In this document: positions 7,605-16,080 of the stretch, piece by piece
How positions within the stretch are numbered: the stretch's first letter is position 1
Layout of the letters: the number at the start of each line of letters is the position of its first letter
DNA from: Providencia alcalifaciens
GTDB taxonomy: Bacteria; Pseudomonadota; Gammaproteobacteria; Enterobacterales; Enterobacteriaceae
Direction of reading: 5' to 3'
DNA length: 64,000 nt
Assembly (NCBI RefSeq): GCF_915403165.1
Contig: NZ_OU659204.1
Location: forward strand, 1,736,001-1,800,000
Notes under the pieces: model-generated
The model's database searches: none
What the model saw: the letters and a program-made list of their open reading frames with translations, nothing else
Told to the model about the DNA's origin: nothing
Program-made: the position numbers and the translations under genes

Positions 7605-8444
7605 TTAGTCGTCGGGGTTGTCCATGACGGCATGACGTTCATGATGATAACCTTCCTCATCATATCCATATCGCCAGTAAGGAATTGCGTAGATATCATC
7701 GCGACCAAAACCTTTTTCACGTCGAATAAAACGGCGTAATTCACGGATGATTTGATCTTCACCTGCAATCCAAAAGCCCACGTCGGACTCTGGAATATCC
7801 CACGATTTGAATGTATTAATCAGATTGGTGGTTTGGCTAATATCTCCACAAGTCCAATCAATCTCGATGCCCGCTGGCTTGGCTAAATCGCGAATATCCA
7901 CTTGGTGGTCAAGGCGTAAAACGACGCGTCCCACTGCTGTAGCAGGCATTTTTTCCAGTAACGCCGCAATCGCAGGTAAAGAACTTGAATCACCTGCCAT
8001 AAAGTAATGTGCGCGGATAGGCAGTAGTGGATCAGGCCCACCTGGGTTTGTGATCCCCAGCCAATAACCTGGTTTTGCATCACGAGCAAACAGATAAGCA
8101 GGGCCTGTTACCCCTTCGTGCATGGCAAATTCAATATCGATTTCATTGAGTTCAGGGCGAATAGCGCGAACGGTGTAAGTGCGCACAAAAGGGCGCGGCT
8201 TATCTTCTGGCCAGCTACGTCCTTTTTCAGTGAGGAAAGGAAGCGCGGGTTGGCTTTGATGGTCAGGGGCAATAAAAATTTTGAGATGACCACCTTCACA
8301 CTCCGTTGGGTAATTGGCTAATTTTTCACCCGTAAATGTGATGCTGCGAATAGAAGGGCTGATATCGACAATGGATTTAACTTGAATAAGCTGTGGGGGC
8401 GCTGGGCGGTAGATATTTTTTTCAACAGTCTGTTCACTAGCCAC
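7605..8444 (-). CDS. Siderophore-interacting protein, ferric-siderophore reductase
   Basis: 279 residues. The N-terminal FAD-binding barrel carries RTYTVRAI (about residues 90-97, flavin-binding RxYT motif) and the C-terminal NAD(P)H domain carries FMAGDSSSLPAIAALLEKMP and WIAGEDQIIRELRRFI, the layout of the ViuB/YqjH (SIP) family. Such enzymes use NADPH to reduce Fe3+ held by siderophores after import, releasing Fe2+ in the cytoplasm. A near-perfect Fur box lies 37 bases upstream, confirming an iron-starvation role. The gene stands alone, with no siderophore synthesis or ABC transporter gene beside it. Confidence 0.93.
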   Translation of the reverse strand: MASEQTVEKNIYRPAPPQLIQVKSIVDISPSIRSITFTGEKLANYPTECEGGHLKIFIAPDHQSQPALPFLTEKGRSWPEDKPRPFVRTYTVRAIRPELNEIDIEFAMHEGVTGPAYLFARDAKPGYWLGITNPGGPDPLLPIRAHYFMAGDSSSLPAIAALLEKMPATAVGRVVLRLDHQVDIRDLAKPAGIEIDWTCGDISQTTNLINTFKSWDIPESDVGFWIAGEDQIIRELRRFIRREKGFGRDDIYAIPYWRYGYDEEGYHHERHAVMDNPDD

Positions 8445-8480
8445 TAACCGTCTCCTTTCTTAATGATAATATTATTATAT

Positions 8481-8499
8481 GTTAATTATTATCATTATC
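8481..8499 (-). promoter_or_regulatory. Fur box of the siderophore reductase gene
   Basis: 17 of 19 positions match the Fur consensus, allowing either base at the centre. The surrounding 8461-8505 is a run of overlapping GATAAT/ATTATC hexamers, as in strong Fur operators with multiple dimers. Confidence 0.85.
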
Positions 8500-8598
8500 A
8501 TATCATGAATGTTTATGGGAAAACTATTCAAAAGATGCAGGATTATTGAGCGTCTAATTATAAATATGCCGCAGCATGTTAACGCTGCGGCAAAGGGC

Positions 8599-8778
8599 TT
8601 ACTTCACTTTCATGCCGGCGGCGGTCATCAACAATCTAAATAAGGAAGAGAATGCGAATAGTGCCAATACGCTTCCTAACCAAATTGCTGCCATCCAACC
8701 GAGTTTCTTCCACCAAGGTGAGCGGATAGTTGTATCAGTGATAGCCTTGATCTGGGGTAATTTTCCCTCTGAAGACAT
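8599..8778 (-). CDS. Small third subunit of cytochrome bd oxidase (DUF2474, CydX-like)
   Basis: 59 residues with one membrane helix (WMAAIWLGSVLALFAFSSLFRLL), preceded by SPWWKKLGW, the DUF2474 pattern of tiny proteins found behind CioAB-type oxidases; by analogy with CydX it would stabilise the complex. The only ATG ahead of the helix is at 8778, with GGAG 5 bases upstream, so the gene overlaps the last 44 bases of cydB in another frame. Homologues I recall are about 40 residues; the extra N-terminal 15 residues arise from this overlap. Confidence 0.82.
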   Translation of the reverse strand: MSSEGKLPQIKAITDTTIRSPWWKKLGWMAAIWLGSVLALFAFSSLFRLLMTAAGMKVK

Positions 8779-9745
8779 AGTAACTCCAATAGGTATAAAC
8801 CAAAATAACAGGGATGATGAACAGAGCGCCAACCAACATAAAGCCTAAACTTTCTGAAGGGCCTGCCGCATCGCGGAAGGTAATTGCTGGCGGAATTAAA
8901 CTAGGCCAAACGCTGATACCTAATCCTGTAAATCCTAAGAAAATCAGCATTAGTGCAGCGAGAAATGGCACGCTATCGTAACGTTGACGTTTGGCACTTT
9001 TAAAAATGATCCACACACAGCCGAGTACTAATAAAGGAACAGGTAGGAAGAAAAACAGGTTCGGTAAGCTAAACCAGCGCACATAAACCGCGTCATTTAA
9101 CATTGGTGTCCACACGCTTATCACGCCTATCACCGCTAACATGGCCAGTGTTAATGGGGTTAACACGCGATACATGGTTTTGCGCAGGTGTCCCTCCGTT
9201 TTCATGATTAACCAGCCACATGCTAGTAAGGCGTAAGCGATGACTAAACCGAATCCACAGAACAAAGGGAAAGGTGCAAACCAGTCAAAATAGCCGCCCA
9301 TATACATGCGGTTTTCAACGTGGAAGCCTTGAATAAACGCACCAATCACAATCCCCTGAGAGAATGTGGTAAGGATTGAGCCCCAAATAAAGGCGTGATC
9401 CCAGCGGCGGCGATGAGATTCATCGGCGCGGAAGCGAAACTCAAAGGCGACCCCACGAAAAATCAGTGCTAGCAACATAAAGGTCAGTGGGATAGATAGC
9501 GCATCTAAAACAATGGCATAGGCTAGCGGAAATGCCCCAAATAGCGCGGCACCACCTAGCACTAGCCACGTTTCGTTACCATCCCAAACAGGTGCCACAC
9601 TGTTCATCATCAAATCTCGGTCTTGGCTCTCTTTTAGGGTTGGGTACAAAATACCAATACCTAAGTCAAAACCGTCCATCACGATATACATCAACATACT
9701 GAAAACGATGATGACAAACCAAATTAGTGGTAAATCAATGCCCAT
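8735..9745 (-). CDS. Cytochrome bd ubiquinol oxidase subunit II
   Basis: 336 residues with about eight to nine membrane helices. The N-terminal helix with MDGFDLGIGILYP and the segment SVAPVWDGNETWLVLGGAALFGAFP are the hallmark of CydB/CioB. It pairs with subunit I to form the quinol oxidase that reduces oxygen to water in the inner membrane without proton pumping. Its start overlaps the end of cydA by 11 bases, and its own end overlaps the small-subunit gene, so the three are cotranslated. The subunit I partner has a short Q-loop, placing the pair in the cyanide-insensitive oxidase branch rather than bd-I. Confidence 0.95.
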   Translation of the reverse strand: MGIDLPLIWFVIIVFSMLMYIVMDGFDLGIGILYPTLKESQDRDLMMNSVAPVWDGNETWLVLGGAALFGAFPLAYAIVLDALSIPLTFMLLALIFRGVAFEFRFRADESHRRRWDHAFIWGSILTTFSQGIVIGAFIQGFHVENRMYMGGYFDWFAPFPLFCGFGLVIAYALLACGWLIMKTEGHLRKTMYRVLTPLTLAMLAVIGVISVWTPMLNDAVYVRWFSLPNLFFFLPVPLLVLGCVWIIFKSAKRQRYDSVPFLAALMLIFLGFTGLGISVWPSLIPPAITFRDAAGPSESLGFMLVGALFIIPVILVYTYWSYYVFRGKITPDQGYH

Positions 9746-11072
9746 GAGTTGCCTCCTCGGAGATACCTTTACGAATTAATTTCATCATGTACATGTAGCC
9801 GATCCCAAATACGCCGCCGTACACCACAAAGAAGGCTAGTAAGCTCACGCTCATGTGCATTTCACCATGGGCGCTCACGGCATCTGCGGTACGCTGTAAA
9901 CCGTAGACAACCCAAGGCTGACGCCCGATTTCTGTGGTAAACCAACCAGCTAAGATGGCGACTAAGCCTGATGGTGCCATGACGAACATAAAACGCAGGA
10001 ATAATTTGGATTCATACAGCCTTTTACGTGAACGAAGCCATAACCCCCAAACACCAGCAGCAATCATCAACATGCCTAGGCCCACCATCACACGGAATGA
10101 CCAGAACACCATAAACACATTGGGTCTATCTTCTGGTGGAAACTCTTTAAGGGCTGGAACCTGTTTGGTGGTGCTGTGCGTCAAAATCAGGCTCGCCATG
10201 TAAGGAATTTCAATGGCATATTCGGTTTTTTCTTTTTTCATATTCGGGATACCGAAGAGGATCAGCGGGGTGGCTTCGCCGGGTTTATTTTCCCAGTGAC
10301 CTTCCATTGCCGCGACTTTAACCGGCTGATATTTTAGGGTGTTTAACCCGTGAGCATCGCCAATGAAAGCTTGAACTGGTGCTAAAATCAGGATCAACCA
10401 CAAAGACATGGAGAACATTTTCTTCATGGCGGAGGATTTATTGCCTTTGAGTAAATGCCATGCACCGGATGCACCAATAAAAAAGGCTGCTGCTAAGAAT
10501 GCCGCAGTGGTCATGTGGAGTAAGCGGTATGGGAATGATGGGTTAAAGATCACCGCTAACCAATCGACAGGGACAATTCGCCCATCGATAATTTCAAAAC
10601 CTTGAGGTGTTTGCATAAAACTATTGGATGCAAGGATCCAGAAGGTTGAAATGATGGTGCCGAGTGCAACCATACACGTCGCAAAGTAGTGAAGTTTTTC
10701 GCCCACACGGTTCATACCAAATAGCATGACACCGAGGAACCCTGCTTCTAAGAAGAAAGCGGTGAGCACTTCATAGGTTAAGAGTGGGCCGGTGATGCTA
10801 CCAGCAAAATCCGAGAAGAAACTCCAGTTAGTCCCAAATTGGTATGCCATCACCAATCCAGAAACGACACCCATACCGAAATTGACAGCAAATACTTTTG
10901 ACCAAAAATGGAACAGTTTTATATAGTCAGTATCGCGGGTTTTTAGCCATAAACCTTCGAGAACGGCCAAAAAACTGGCAAGCCCGATGGTGATAGCAGG
11001 AAAGATAATATGGAACGATACCGTAAACGCGAATTGAATACGGGCAAGCTCCAGCGCAGTTAGTCCAAACAT
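9735..11072 (-). CDS. Cytochrome bd ubiquinol oxidase subunit I (CIO type)
   Basis: 445 residues from the ATG at 11072 (AGGGG 5 bases upstream); the frame extends to 11120 without support. Haem ligand His21 lies in ARIQFAFTVSFHIIFPA; the second conserved His lies in RLLHMTTAAFLAAAF, and the GRQPWVVYG motif near residue 375 is invariant in the family. The region between helices VI and VII is short compared with the about 520-residue E. coli CydA, which marks the short-Q-loop, cyanide-insensitive (CioA) type. Axial ligands of haems b558, b595 and d are therefore all accounted for by motif. Upstream region is shared with the divergent ydcR-like gene. Confidence 0.95.
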   Translation of the reverse strand: MFGLTALELARIQFAFTVSFHIIFPAITIGLASFLAVLEGLWLKTRDTDYIKLFHFWSKVFAVNFGMGVVSGLVMAYQFGTNWSFFSDFAGSITGPLLTYEVLTAFFLEAGFLGVMLFGMNRVGEKLHYFATCMVALGTIISTFWILASNSFMQTPQGFEIIDGRIVPVDWLAVIFNPSFPYRLLHMTTAAFLAAAFFIGASGAWHLLKGNKSSAMKKMFSMSLWLILILAPVQAFIGDAHGLNTLKYQPVKVAAMEGHWENKPGEATPLILFGIPNMKKEKTEYAIEIPYMASLILTHSTTKQVPALKEFPPEDRPNVFMVFWSFRVMVGLGMLMIAAGVWGLWLRSRKRLYESKLFLRFMFVMAPSGLVAILAGWFTTEIGRQPWVVYGLQRTADAVSAHGEMHMSVSLLAFFVVYGGVFGIGYMYMMKLIRKGISEEATHGH

Positions 11073-11266
11073 ATTGACCCCTGAATGGAATTGATTTTGA
11101 CACGCCACATTTCCAGCCATTGCGAAGCAATTATGGGCTGTTCCTTAGCAATAAGTAATTGATTTCGCTGGATTGTTAACACTCATAAATCCAACTAAAA
11201 ATGTTTTGTGGTTATAGTTAAAAAAAGTCAGGTGAATGTGTGGATAAGTAGAACATGAGACGATAA

Positions 11267-11307
11267 ACTATAATAGTAACAATTTTTGGCAAATCACCTA
11301 TAACAGT
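11267..11307 (+). promoter_or_regulatory. Direct repeats, candidate MocR operator
   Basis: ACTATAATAGT (11267-11277, itself a perfect 11-base palindrome and containing a TATAAT -10) and CCTATAACAGT (11297-11307) match at 9 of 11 positions and start exactly 30 bases apart, about three helical turns. MocR-type regulators commonly bind spaced direct repeats near their own promoter. The second copy lies just before the ribosome-binding site of the regulator gene. Confidence 0.45.
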
Positions 11308-11316
11308 GAGGCGGGA

Positions 11317-12735
11317 ATGACGAGATATGAACAGCTAGCAGCACAAATTCGTCAACAGATTGAAGATAATATTTGGCAAGTGGGTGACAGGTTACCTTCA
11401 CTTAGAGAGAGTGTTAAGCAATCAGGTTTAAGCTTAATGACGGTGGTACAAGCTTATCAGTTACTGGAAAGTCAGGGGTGGGTCGCTGCGCGTCCGCAAT
11501 CTGGCTATTATGTTGCAAATCGCAATAATACATTTGCCGCCGCAAAAGGGGGAAAAGGACTACATTTAAATGAAAATGTGGAGATCAACGCCTCTATTTT
11601 CGGTGTACTGCAAGCGTGTAAAGACCCAGATATTATCCCATTCGGTTCAGCTTTCCCAGAGCCTGGCTTACTGGATGACCCTAAATTAGCCAAGTCTCTT
11701 GCCTCGGTAGCGCGTCGTTTATCGAAAACCAATACCACTACTAACTTACCACCGGGGAATGAACAGCTGCGCCGCAATATTGCCCAGCGCTATGCAACTC
11801 AAGGGATCCACGTCGCACCTGATGAAATCGTGATCACGGCAGGGGCGATGGAATCCTTGGTACTGAGTTTACAAGCGGTTACTCAACCCGGTGATTGGGT
11901 GGTGATTGAATCTCCAGCATTTTATGGTTCCTTGCAGGCGATAGAGCGCTTAAAACTTAAAGCGATAGCCATCAAAACTGACCCATTATTTGGAATTGAT
12001 CTCGATGCGTTAGAGGACATTGCGGATAAATACCCGATCAAAGCTTGCTGGTTGATGACGCACTATCAAAACCCGTTAGGCGGCACGATGCCCCCAGCCA
12101 ATAAAAAACGGCTGGTGAATATTTTGAATAAACACAAAATTGTGTTGATCGAAGATGATGTGTATGGCGAGCTTTACTTTGGTAATCAGCAACCTATCCC
12201 TGCAAAATCACTCGATTCACAAGGGAACTTTTTCCACTGTTCATCATTTTCGAAATGTTTAGCGCCAGGGTACCGTGTCGGATGGGTGGCTGCGGGTCAT
12301 CATGCGAGCAAAATCCAGCATTTGCAAATGATGAGCACCGTTTCTGCTAGCGTGCCAACCCAATTGGCGATTGCGGAATACTTATCTCAAGGGGGATATG
12401 ATAGCCATCTGCGCAAACTGCGCCAAACTATGGAACAGCGGCAACATATCATGCTGAGTGCCATCGCTAAATATATGCCGTCCACCGTTAAAGTGAACAC
12501 CCCAAAAGGGGGTTATTTTTTATGGTTGGAATTTGAACCGCCATTTAACGCCATCCAACTGTATCAATTGGCGTTGAAGGAAGGCATTAGCATAGCGCCG
12601 GGGAGCATGTTCTCTACCAGCGATCAATTCAATCATGCATTTCGCTTAAATGCGTCATTTGCATGGAATGACCGGCTTGAACAGGCGATGCAAGTTTTAG
12701 GGCGTTTATGCTATCGATTAACGGGGCTTAAATAA
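11317..12735 (+). CDS. MocR-type regulator with aminotransferase domain, YdcR orthologue
   Basis: 472 residues. An N-terminal GntR winged helix (residues 1-70: WQVGDRLPSLRESVKQSGLSLMTV, YQLLESQGWVAARPQSGYYV) is fused to a fold-type I aminotransferase domain. The PLP-binding lysine is Lys313 in HCSSFSKCLAPGYRVGW, with MTHYQNPLGG and VLIEDDVYGELYF as cofactor-contacting segments. It aligns along its full length with E. coli YdcR. MocR proteins use PLP and an amino-compound ligand to control genes, usually of vitamin B6 or amino-acid metabolism; the target here is unknown. It is divergent from cydA, from which 244 bases separate it. Confidence 0.93.
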   Translation: MTRYEQLAAQIRQQIEDNIWQVGDRLPSLRESVKQSGLSLMTVVQAYQLLESQGWVAARPQSGYYVANRNNTFAAAKGGKGLHLNENVEINASIFGVLQACKDPDIIPFGSAFPEPGLLDDPKLAKSLASVARRLSKTNTTTNLPPGNEQLRRNIAQRYATQGIHVAPDEIVITAGAMESLVLSLQAVTQPGDWVVIESPAFYGSLQAIERLKLKAIAIKTDPLFGIDLDALEDIADKYPIKACWLMTHYQNPLGGTMPPANKKRLVNILNKHKIVLIEDDVYGELYFGNQQPIPAKSLDSQGNFFHCSSFSKCLAPGYRVGWVAAGHHASKIQHLQMMSTVSASVPTQLAIAEYLSQGGYDSHLRKLRQTMEQRQHIMLSAIAKYMPSTVKVNTPKGGYFLWLEFEPPFNAIQLYQLALKEGISIAPGSMFSTSDQFNHAFRLNASFAWNDRLEQAMQVLGRLCYRLTGLK

Positions 12736-12737
12736 GG

Positions 12738-12772
12738 AAAAATAGGGTGAGGGCGAAGGTTGCGTTCACCCT
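12738..12772 (-). terminator. Terminator of the LysE-family gene
   Basis: AGGGTGA (12744-12750) pairs with TCACCCT (12766-12772); read on the minus strand it runs into a T tract (12738-12743). Confidence 0.65.
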
Positions 12773-12782
12773 TGAGAGTTGA

Positions 12783-13394
12783 TCAGCTACTTGCAAGTCC
12801 GATGGCTGCAAAGGTTAACATTCCACCGGCAACACCTTCTGTAATGCGCCGTTTTTTATCGCTATATTGTTGCCGATTATGCATTGATGCGAATATCATG
12901 CCGATGGTGCCGTAAATAATGATGCATGATGTGATAAAAGTCGCTGATAAGATTAAAGATTGTATTGCAACACTTTCAGAAACATGGATAAAATTAGGCA
13001 AAATTGCGAAATAAACTAGTAACCCCTTAGGGTTAAGGAAGCTAGTAAGAAACGCTTTGCCAATTACAGCTTGCGTGGACACGGTGTTAATCTGAAACTT
13101 TCTCGATTTCATGGCAGATAACAGCATACGGACAGCTAAGTAAGCAACATAGGCGACTCCCACCCATTTGATGGTTTGGAAGATAATCGGTGAAGTTGCA
13201 ACAATAGCCGCGAGTCCAAGTGCCGCTAAAATGGCATGGGTGACATAGCCGAGGATAATACCCAAATTGGCCTTCCATGCAGCAGAGATACCGCCTGATA
13301 ACCCTTGTGATGAGATAAATAAAATATCGGGACCTGGTGTGCAAATCAAAGGAATGACAGTTGCACTAAACAGCAATAACGTTTGTAGATCCAC
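12783..13394 (-). CDS. LysE/RhtB-family amino-acid exporter
   Basis: 203 residues from a GTG at 13394, chosen because AGAGG stands 8 bases upstream and the family normally begins about eight residues before its first helix; the frame runs further to 13493 without support. About five to six membrane helices; the N-terminal signature IPLICTPGPDILFISSQGLSGG and the central FLTSFLNPKGLLVYFAILPNFI are typical. These inner-membrane proteins export amino acids or their derivatives by proton exchange. A divergent Lrp/AsnC regulator 150 bases away probably controls it in response to the exported amino acid. Confidence 0.92.
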   Translation of the reverse strand: MDLQTLLLFSATVIPLICTPGPDILFISSQGLSGGISAAWKANLGIILGYVTHAILAALGLAAIVATSPIIFQTIKWVGVAYVAYLAVRMLLSAMKSRKFQINTVSTQAVIGKAFLTSFLNPKGLLVYFAILPNFIHVSESVAIQSLILSATFITSCIIIYGTIGMIFASMHNRQQYSDKKRRITEGVAGGMLTFAAIGLASS

Positions 13395-13544
13395 CCAAAC
13401 ACCTCTATTTATTATTATTTTCTTATGAAGAGAAAAAAGTTTGGTTATTATAGCTATTTCCCATTGAAATTTGGTTGTTTTGTTGCTTGTCATGAGTGTT
13501 TATTTGACATTTAATATCAAAAAATAAAAGCAAAAGAGGTTCGC

Positions 13545-14069
13545 ATGCCAAAGACAACTGGCTCGCATTATGCAGAAAAGCATGAGCTGGAACACAGCAG
13601 TTCATCCGCTATCAAATTAGATGCGATTGATAAACATATTTTGCAGGTGCTGCAACGTGATGGAAAAATCCAAAATGTTGAACTGGCAAAAGAAGTCGGC
13701 TTATCCCCGTCACCTTGTTTAAGGCGCGTTAAGTTGCTGGAAGATGCTGGTGTAATCAAACGCTATGTTGCGGTGTTAGATGGTGCAAAGATTGGCGCGG
13801 GCTTGTCTTTGTTCGCACGTATTTGGTTTAAAGCGCAAGATGCGAAAACCATTAATCAGTTTGTGGCCGATATTCAGCAAATGCCAGAAGTGGTAGAGTG
13901 CCATTTAATGGCGGGGGAGTGTGACGCGCTGATCCGTATTGTGACGGAAGATATGGCATCTTATCGTCGTTTTCATGCTGACTATTTGACGCAAATAAGC
14001 AGTGTGCAGAGCATTAAAACGGAAGTGCCGATGGAGACAGTCAAAGTGACGTATGCACTTCCTTTATAA
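13545..14069 (+). CDS. Lrp/AsnC-family regulator
   Basis: 174 residues; start supported by AAGAGG. After a 24-residue Ser-rich N-terminal tail comes the helix-turn-helix (LDAIDKHILQVLQRDGKIQNVELAKEVGLSPSPCLRRVKLLEDAGVI, about residues 25-72), then the RAM effector-binding domain (about 90-170: VVECHLMAGECDALIRIVTEDMASYRRF). The PSPCLRRV recognition helix resembles Lrp-like activators. It is divergent from the LysE-family exporter gene and likely switches it on when a substrate amino acid accumulates. The tail is longer than usual for the family. Confidence 0.93.
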   Translation: MPKTTGSHYAEKHELEHSSSSAIKLDAIDKHILQVLQRDGKIQNVELAKEVGLSPSPCLRRVKLLEDAGVIKRYVAVLDGAKIGAGLSLFARIWFKAQDAKTINQFVADIQQMPEVVECHLMAGECDALIRIVTEDMASYRRFHADYLTQISSVQSIKTEVPMETVKVTYALPL

Positions 14070-14113
14070 GTTTTATAAGCTGGCGAAATCCACTTATTTA
14101 CCACTCTATTCTG

Positions 14114-14141
14114 CTCAATAATCTCCATGGATATTATTGAG
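14114..14141. repeat. Inverted repeat between Lrp-family gene and next gene
   Basis: CTCAATAAT (14114-14122) and ATTATTGAG (14133-14141) flank a partly self-complementary centre (TCCATGGA). No T tract follows on either strand, so it is more likely an mRNA-end hairpin or a binding site than a standard terminator. Confidence 0.45.
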
Positions 14142-14206
14142 TAGTTTGCTGGTTAATACATCTCATAGCGATGGTGTTAATCTTGATTAAAATCTCTCTG
14201 AAAATA

Positions 14207-14665
14207 TTAATAAGGACGTTCAGGTAGATTGTAAATATGCTCGTTTATATTATCGACAATGGTGTTCGGTAAACAGTCGATCGAAGCAATCGATTTACCT
14301 TTATTGTCAACATAAACCCCACCCGCGCGTTTTGTTCCTAGATAGTCAGAGTGAACGGTATATACATATGTCCCATTTTTAAAATCTAGCTCCATAATTT
14401 GGGCGTGGCCTGTATCTGTATCAGCAGCTTGTGTTTTTATAAAATTTTGGGTTAGTTGTTGTGGTGAGCGAACAATTTCAATATCGGGAATATCATCTAT
14501 TTTTCCAAAAGCATATCGATACTGACCATCAACGTATGTCACGCGAACTTGCTTGTTATTTTTGTTTACACACTGAAAAACAGTAACAGTATAGGCTTCA
14601 GCCAGTGCTGGAGCAGACATTAGTACCGGTAATACTAGAGCAAGCAGTGTACGACGAAGTTTCAT
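14207..14665 (-). CDS. Secreted protein of unknown function
   Basis: 152 residues. A clear signal peptide (MKLRRTLLALVLPVLMSAPALA) is followed by a mature part of about 128 residues rich in beta-forming segments (YTVTVFQCVNKNNKQVRVTYVDG, YVYTVHSDYLGTKRAGGVYV). Two cysteines (in VFQCVN and SIDCLPN) near the two ends of the mature protein probably form a disulfide. I do not recognise the family; a periplasmic location is inferred. It is not in an operon. Confidence 0.8.
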   Translation of the reverse strand: MKLRRTLLALVLPVLMSAPALAEAYTVTVFQCVNKNNKQVRVTYVDGQYRYAFGKIDDIPDIEIVRSPQQLTQNFIKTQAADTDTGHAQIMELDFKNGTYVYTVHSDYLGTKRAGGVYVDNKGKSIASIDCLPNTIVDNINEHIYNLPERPY

Positions 14666-14997
14666 GGGATCCCTACCAAAAAAGAGTTATTAATATTTAT
14701 GTTATCGGCATCATATTCGGATGCTCAAGGGAGAGTTTAGCATTTAAAATTCAGCTAAATGTATTGATGACTAAAAAGCAGATTAATCCACCTTTCTGAG
14801 TTTGATATGATCTATTCTCAGGTTAACTTCGGTGTGTTATCAATATTAGACAAAATGCACAAATATGGCAGGTAAATGGAGAAACTTTCTCAGATTTTCG
14901 GCAAGGATTAGATTATTACTATGACGTTTGTTAAATTAGAGGGCGTAATTTTAAAGCACATGAGTGCTAATCGAATAATGATAATATAGGGTGAAAT
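14666..14997. other. Intergenic region, divergent promoters
   Basis: No gene is supported. It must hold the promoters of both the secreted-protein gene (minus) and the acyltransferase-like gene (plus). A small dyad AGCAC-ATGA-GTGCT lies near 14957-14970 and an AT-rich stretch (AATGATAATATAGG) just before the plus-strand start, but no clear hexamer pair. Confidence 0.4.
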
Positions 14998-15990
14998 ATG
15001 CGTGATGGAACTCTTGCTATGCAGGTAAAAAATCGTCATTTACCGAATTGGCAAACATTAAAATTAATATTGAGTTCTTTAATTGTCTTTAATTTTTATT
15101 TAAATATTAATCCAATTGTGAAATCCGATTATTCAATCTTAATTGAAGTATTTGATTGGGTATTAATCCCAATGTTTGTCTTTATCGCTGCCTATTTAAG
15201 CAAGGGGGTTTTATGGCAAGGTTGGCGTGCTCATTTAATACCACCTCTAATTATCTATTTCACGTTTCAAACGATAGATGCTATCCCGCTTTATTTTACA
15301 AATCGGCTAAGTATCGAAGAATATTTACTGTTCCCTCAAAACGGCGTTTGGTTTTTCTTAGCGGTACCGATATGGCAAGCCGTTTTTTTATTGCTGCCCT
15401 CATTTATAAAAAATAATGCAGGAGGCGTGTTTATCACCTTGCTGTTATCCATCATTATTGCGTTTTTTTCTAAGATATACTTATCGGATATCACTGGGTT
15501 TTCGGCGATTTTTCAGTATTTTCCATTCTTTGTTATGGCGTACTTTTGTGATGATAAAAAAATAGTTTGGCTCAGACAAAATGTATTTTTTATCGTATCA
15601 GCAGTAATAGCCTTGGTTGCGATTTATATTTATACCCCAGTAAATATTGAGTCCGTGTTAATAAAGGTTTTAGATGGAAACCAACTTGCTTATCATTTTT
15701 TTGTGCATACTTTTTCATTTCTAATGGGCGTGTTAATTTCAATTGCGATTATTTGTATTGCATTATCGACTGAACGATTTATGAAAATAGCAAATAACGC
15801 GCTAGGGGTGTATTTGATTCATCCGATCATCTGTTTCTTACTATTGACTGGGTTAAGTTCGTTCCATATCGAAGTGGGTTTACCACTCTTAATTTCGCTC
15901 ACGCTTTTCACCATTACGTTAGCGTTATTTCTAGCCAAAAATTCGACCATCCATTGGTTTTTAAACCCGGAAATAAAGGCGAAAAAATAA
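14998..15990 (+). CDS. Acyltransferase-3-like inner-membrane protein
   Basis: 330 residues with about ten membrane helices. The order of motifs matches the acyltransferase 3 family: a first helix, then VLIPMFVFIAAYL (position of the P-x-F-F-x-x-x-G-Y segment), PLIIYFTFQT, PQNGVWFFLAVPIWQ (position of the usual LWFL motif) and GVYLIHPIICFL (C-terminal YLxHP). Family members move acyl groups onto periplasmic sugars or surface polymers. The first-helix His expected as catalytic is not seen: the equivalent stretch reads LIVFNFYL. It may thus be inactive as an O-acyltransferase or have another role. RBS AGGGTG precedes the start. It is not clustered with polysaccharide genes. Confidence 0.75.
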   Translation: MRDGTLAMQVKNRHLPNWQTLKLILSSLIVFNFYLNINPIVKSDYSILIEVFDWVLIPMFVFIAAYLSKGVLWQGWRAHLIPPLIIYFTFQTIDAIPLYFTNRLSIEEYLLFPQNGVWFFLAVPIWQAVFLLLPSFIKNNAGGVFITLLLSIIIAFFSKIYLSDITGFSAIFQYFPFFVMAYFCDDKKIVWLRQNVFFIVSAVIALVAIYIYTPVNIESVLIKVLDGNQLAYHFFVHTFSFLMGVLISIAIICIALSTERFMKIANNALGVYLIHPIICFLLLTGLSSFHIEVGLPLLISLTLFTITLALFLAKNSTIHWFLNPEIKAKK

Positions 15991-16027
15991 TAGAGAATAA
16001 TAAAATTAGGATCGGAAAGGCTCTATA

Positions 16028-16066
16028 AAATAAGGCTTACCGAATAATATCGGTAAGCCTTTATTT
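16028..16066. terminator. Bidirectional terminator
   Basis: TAAGGCTTACCGA (16031-16043), loop ATAATA, TCGGTAAGCCTTTA (16050-16063), with A-rich and T-rich flanks; serves the membrane-protein gene and the convergent cytochrome c gene. Confidence 0.88.
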
Positions 16067-16080
16067 AAGAGCAAAATAGC

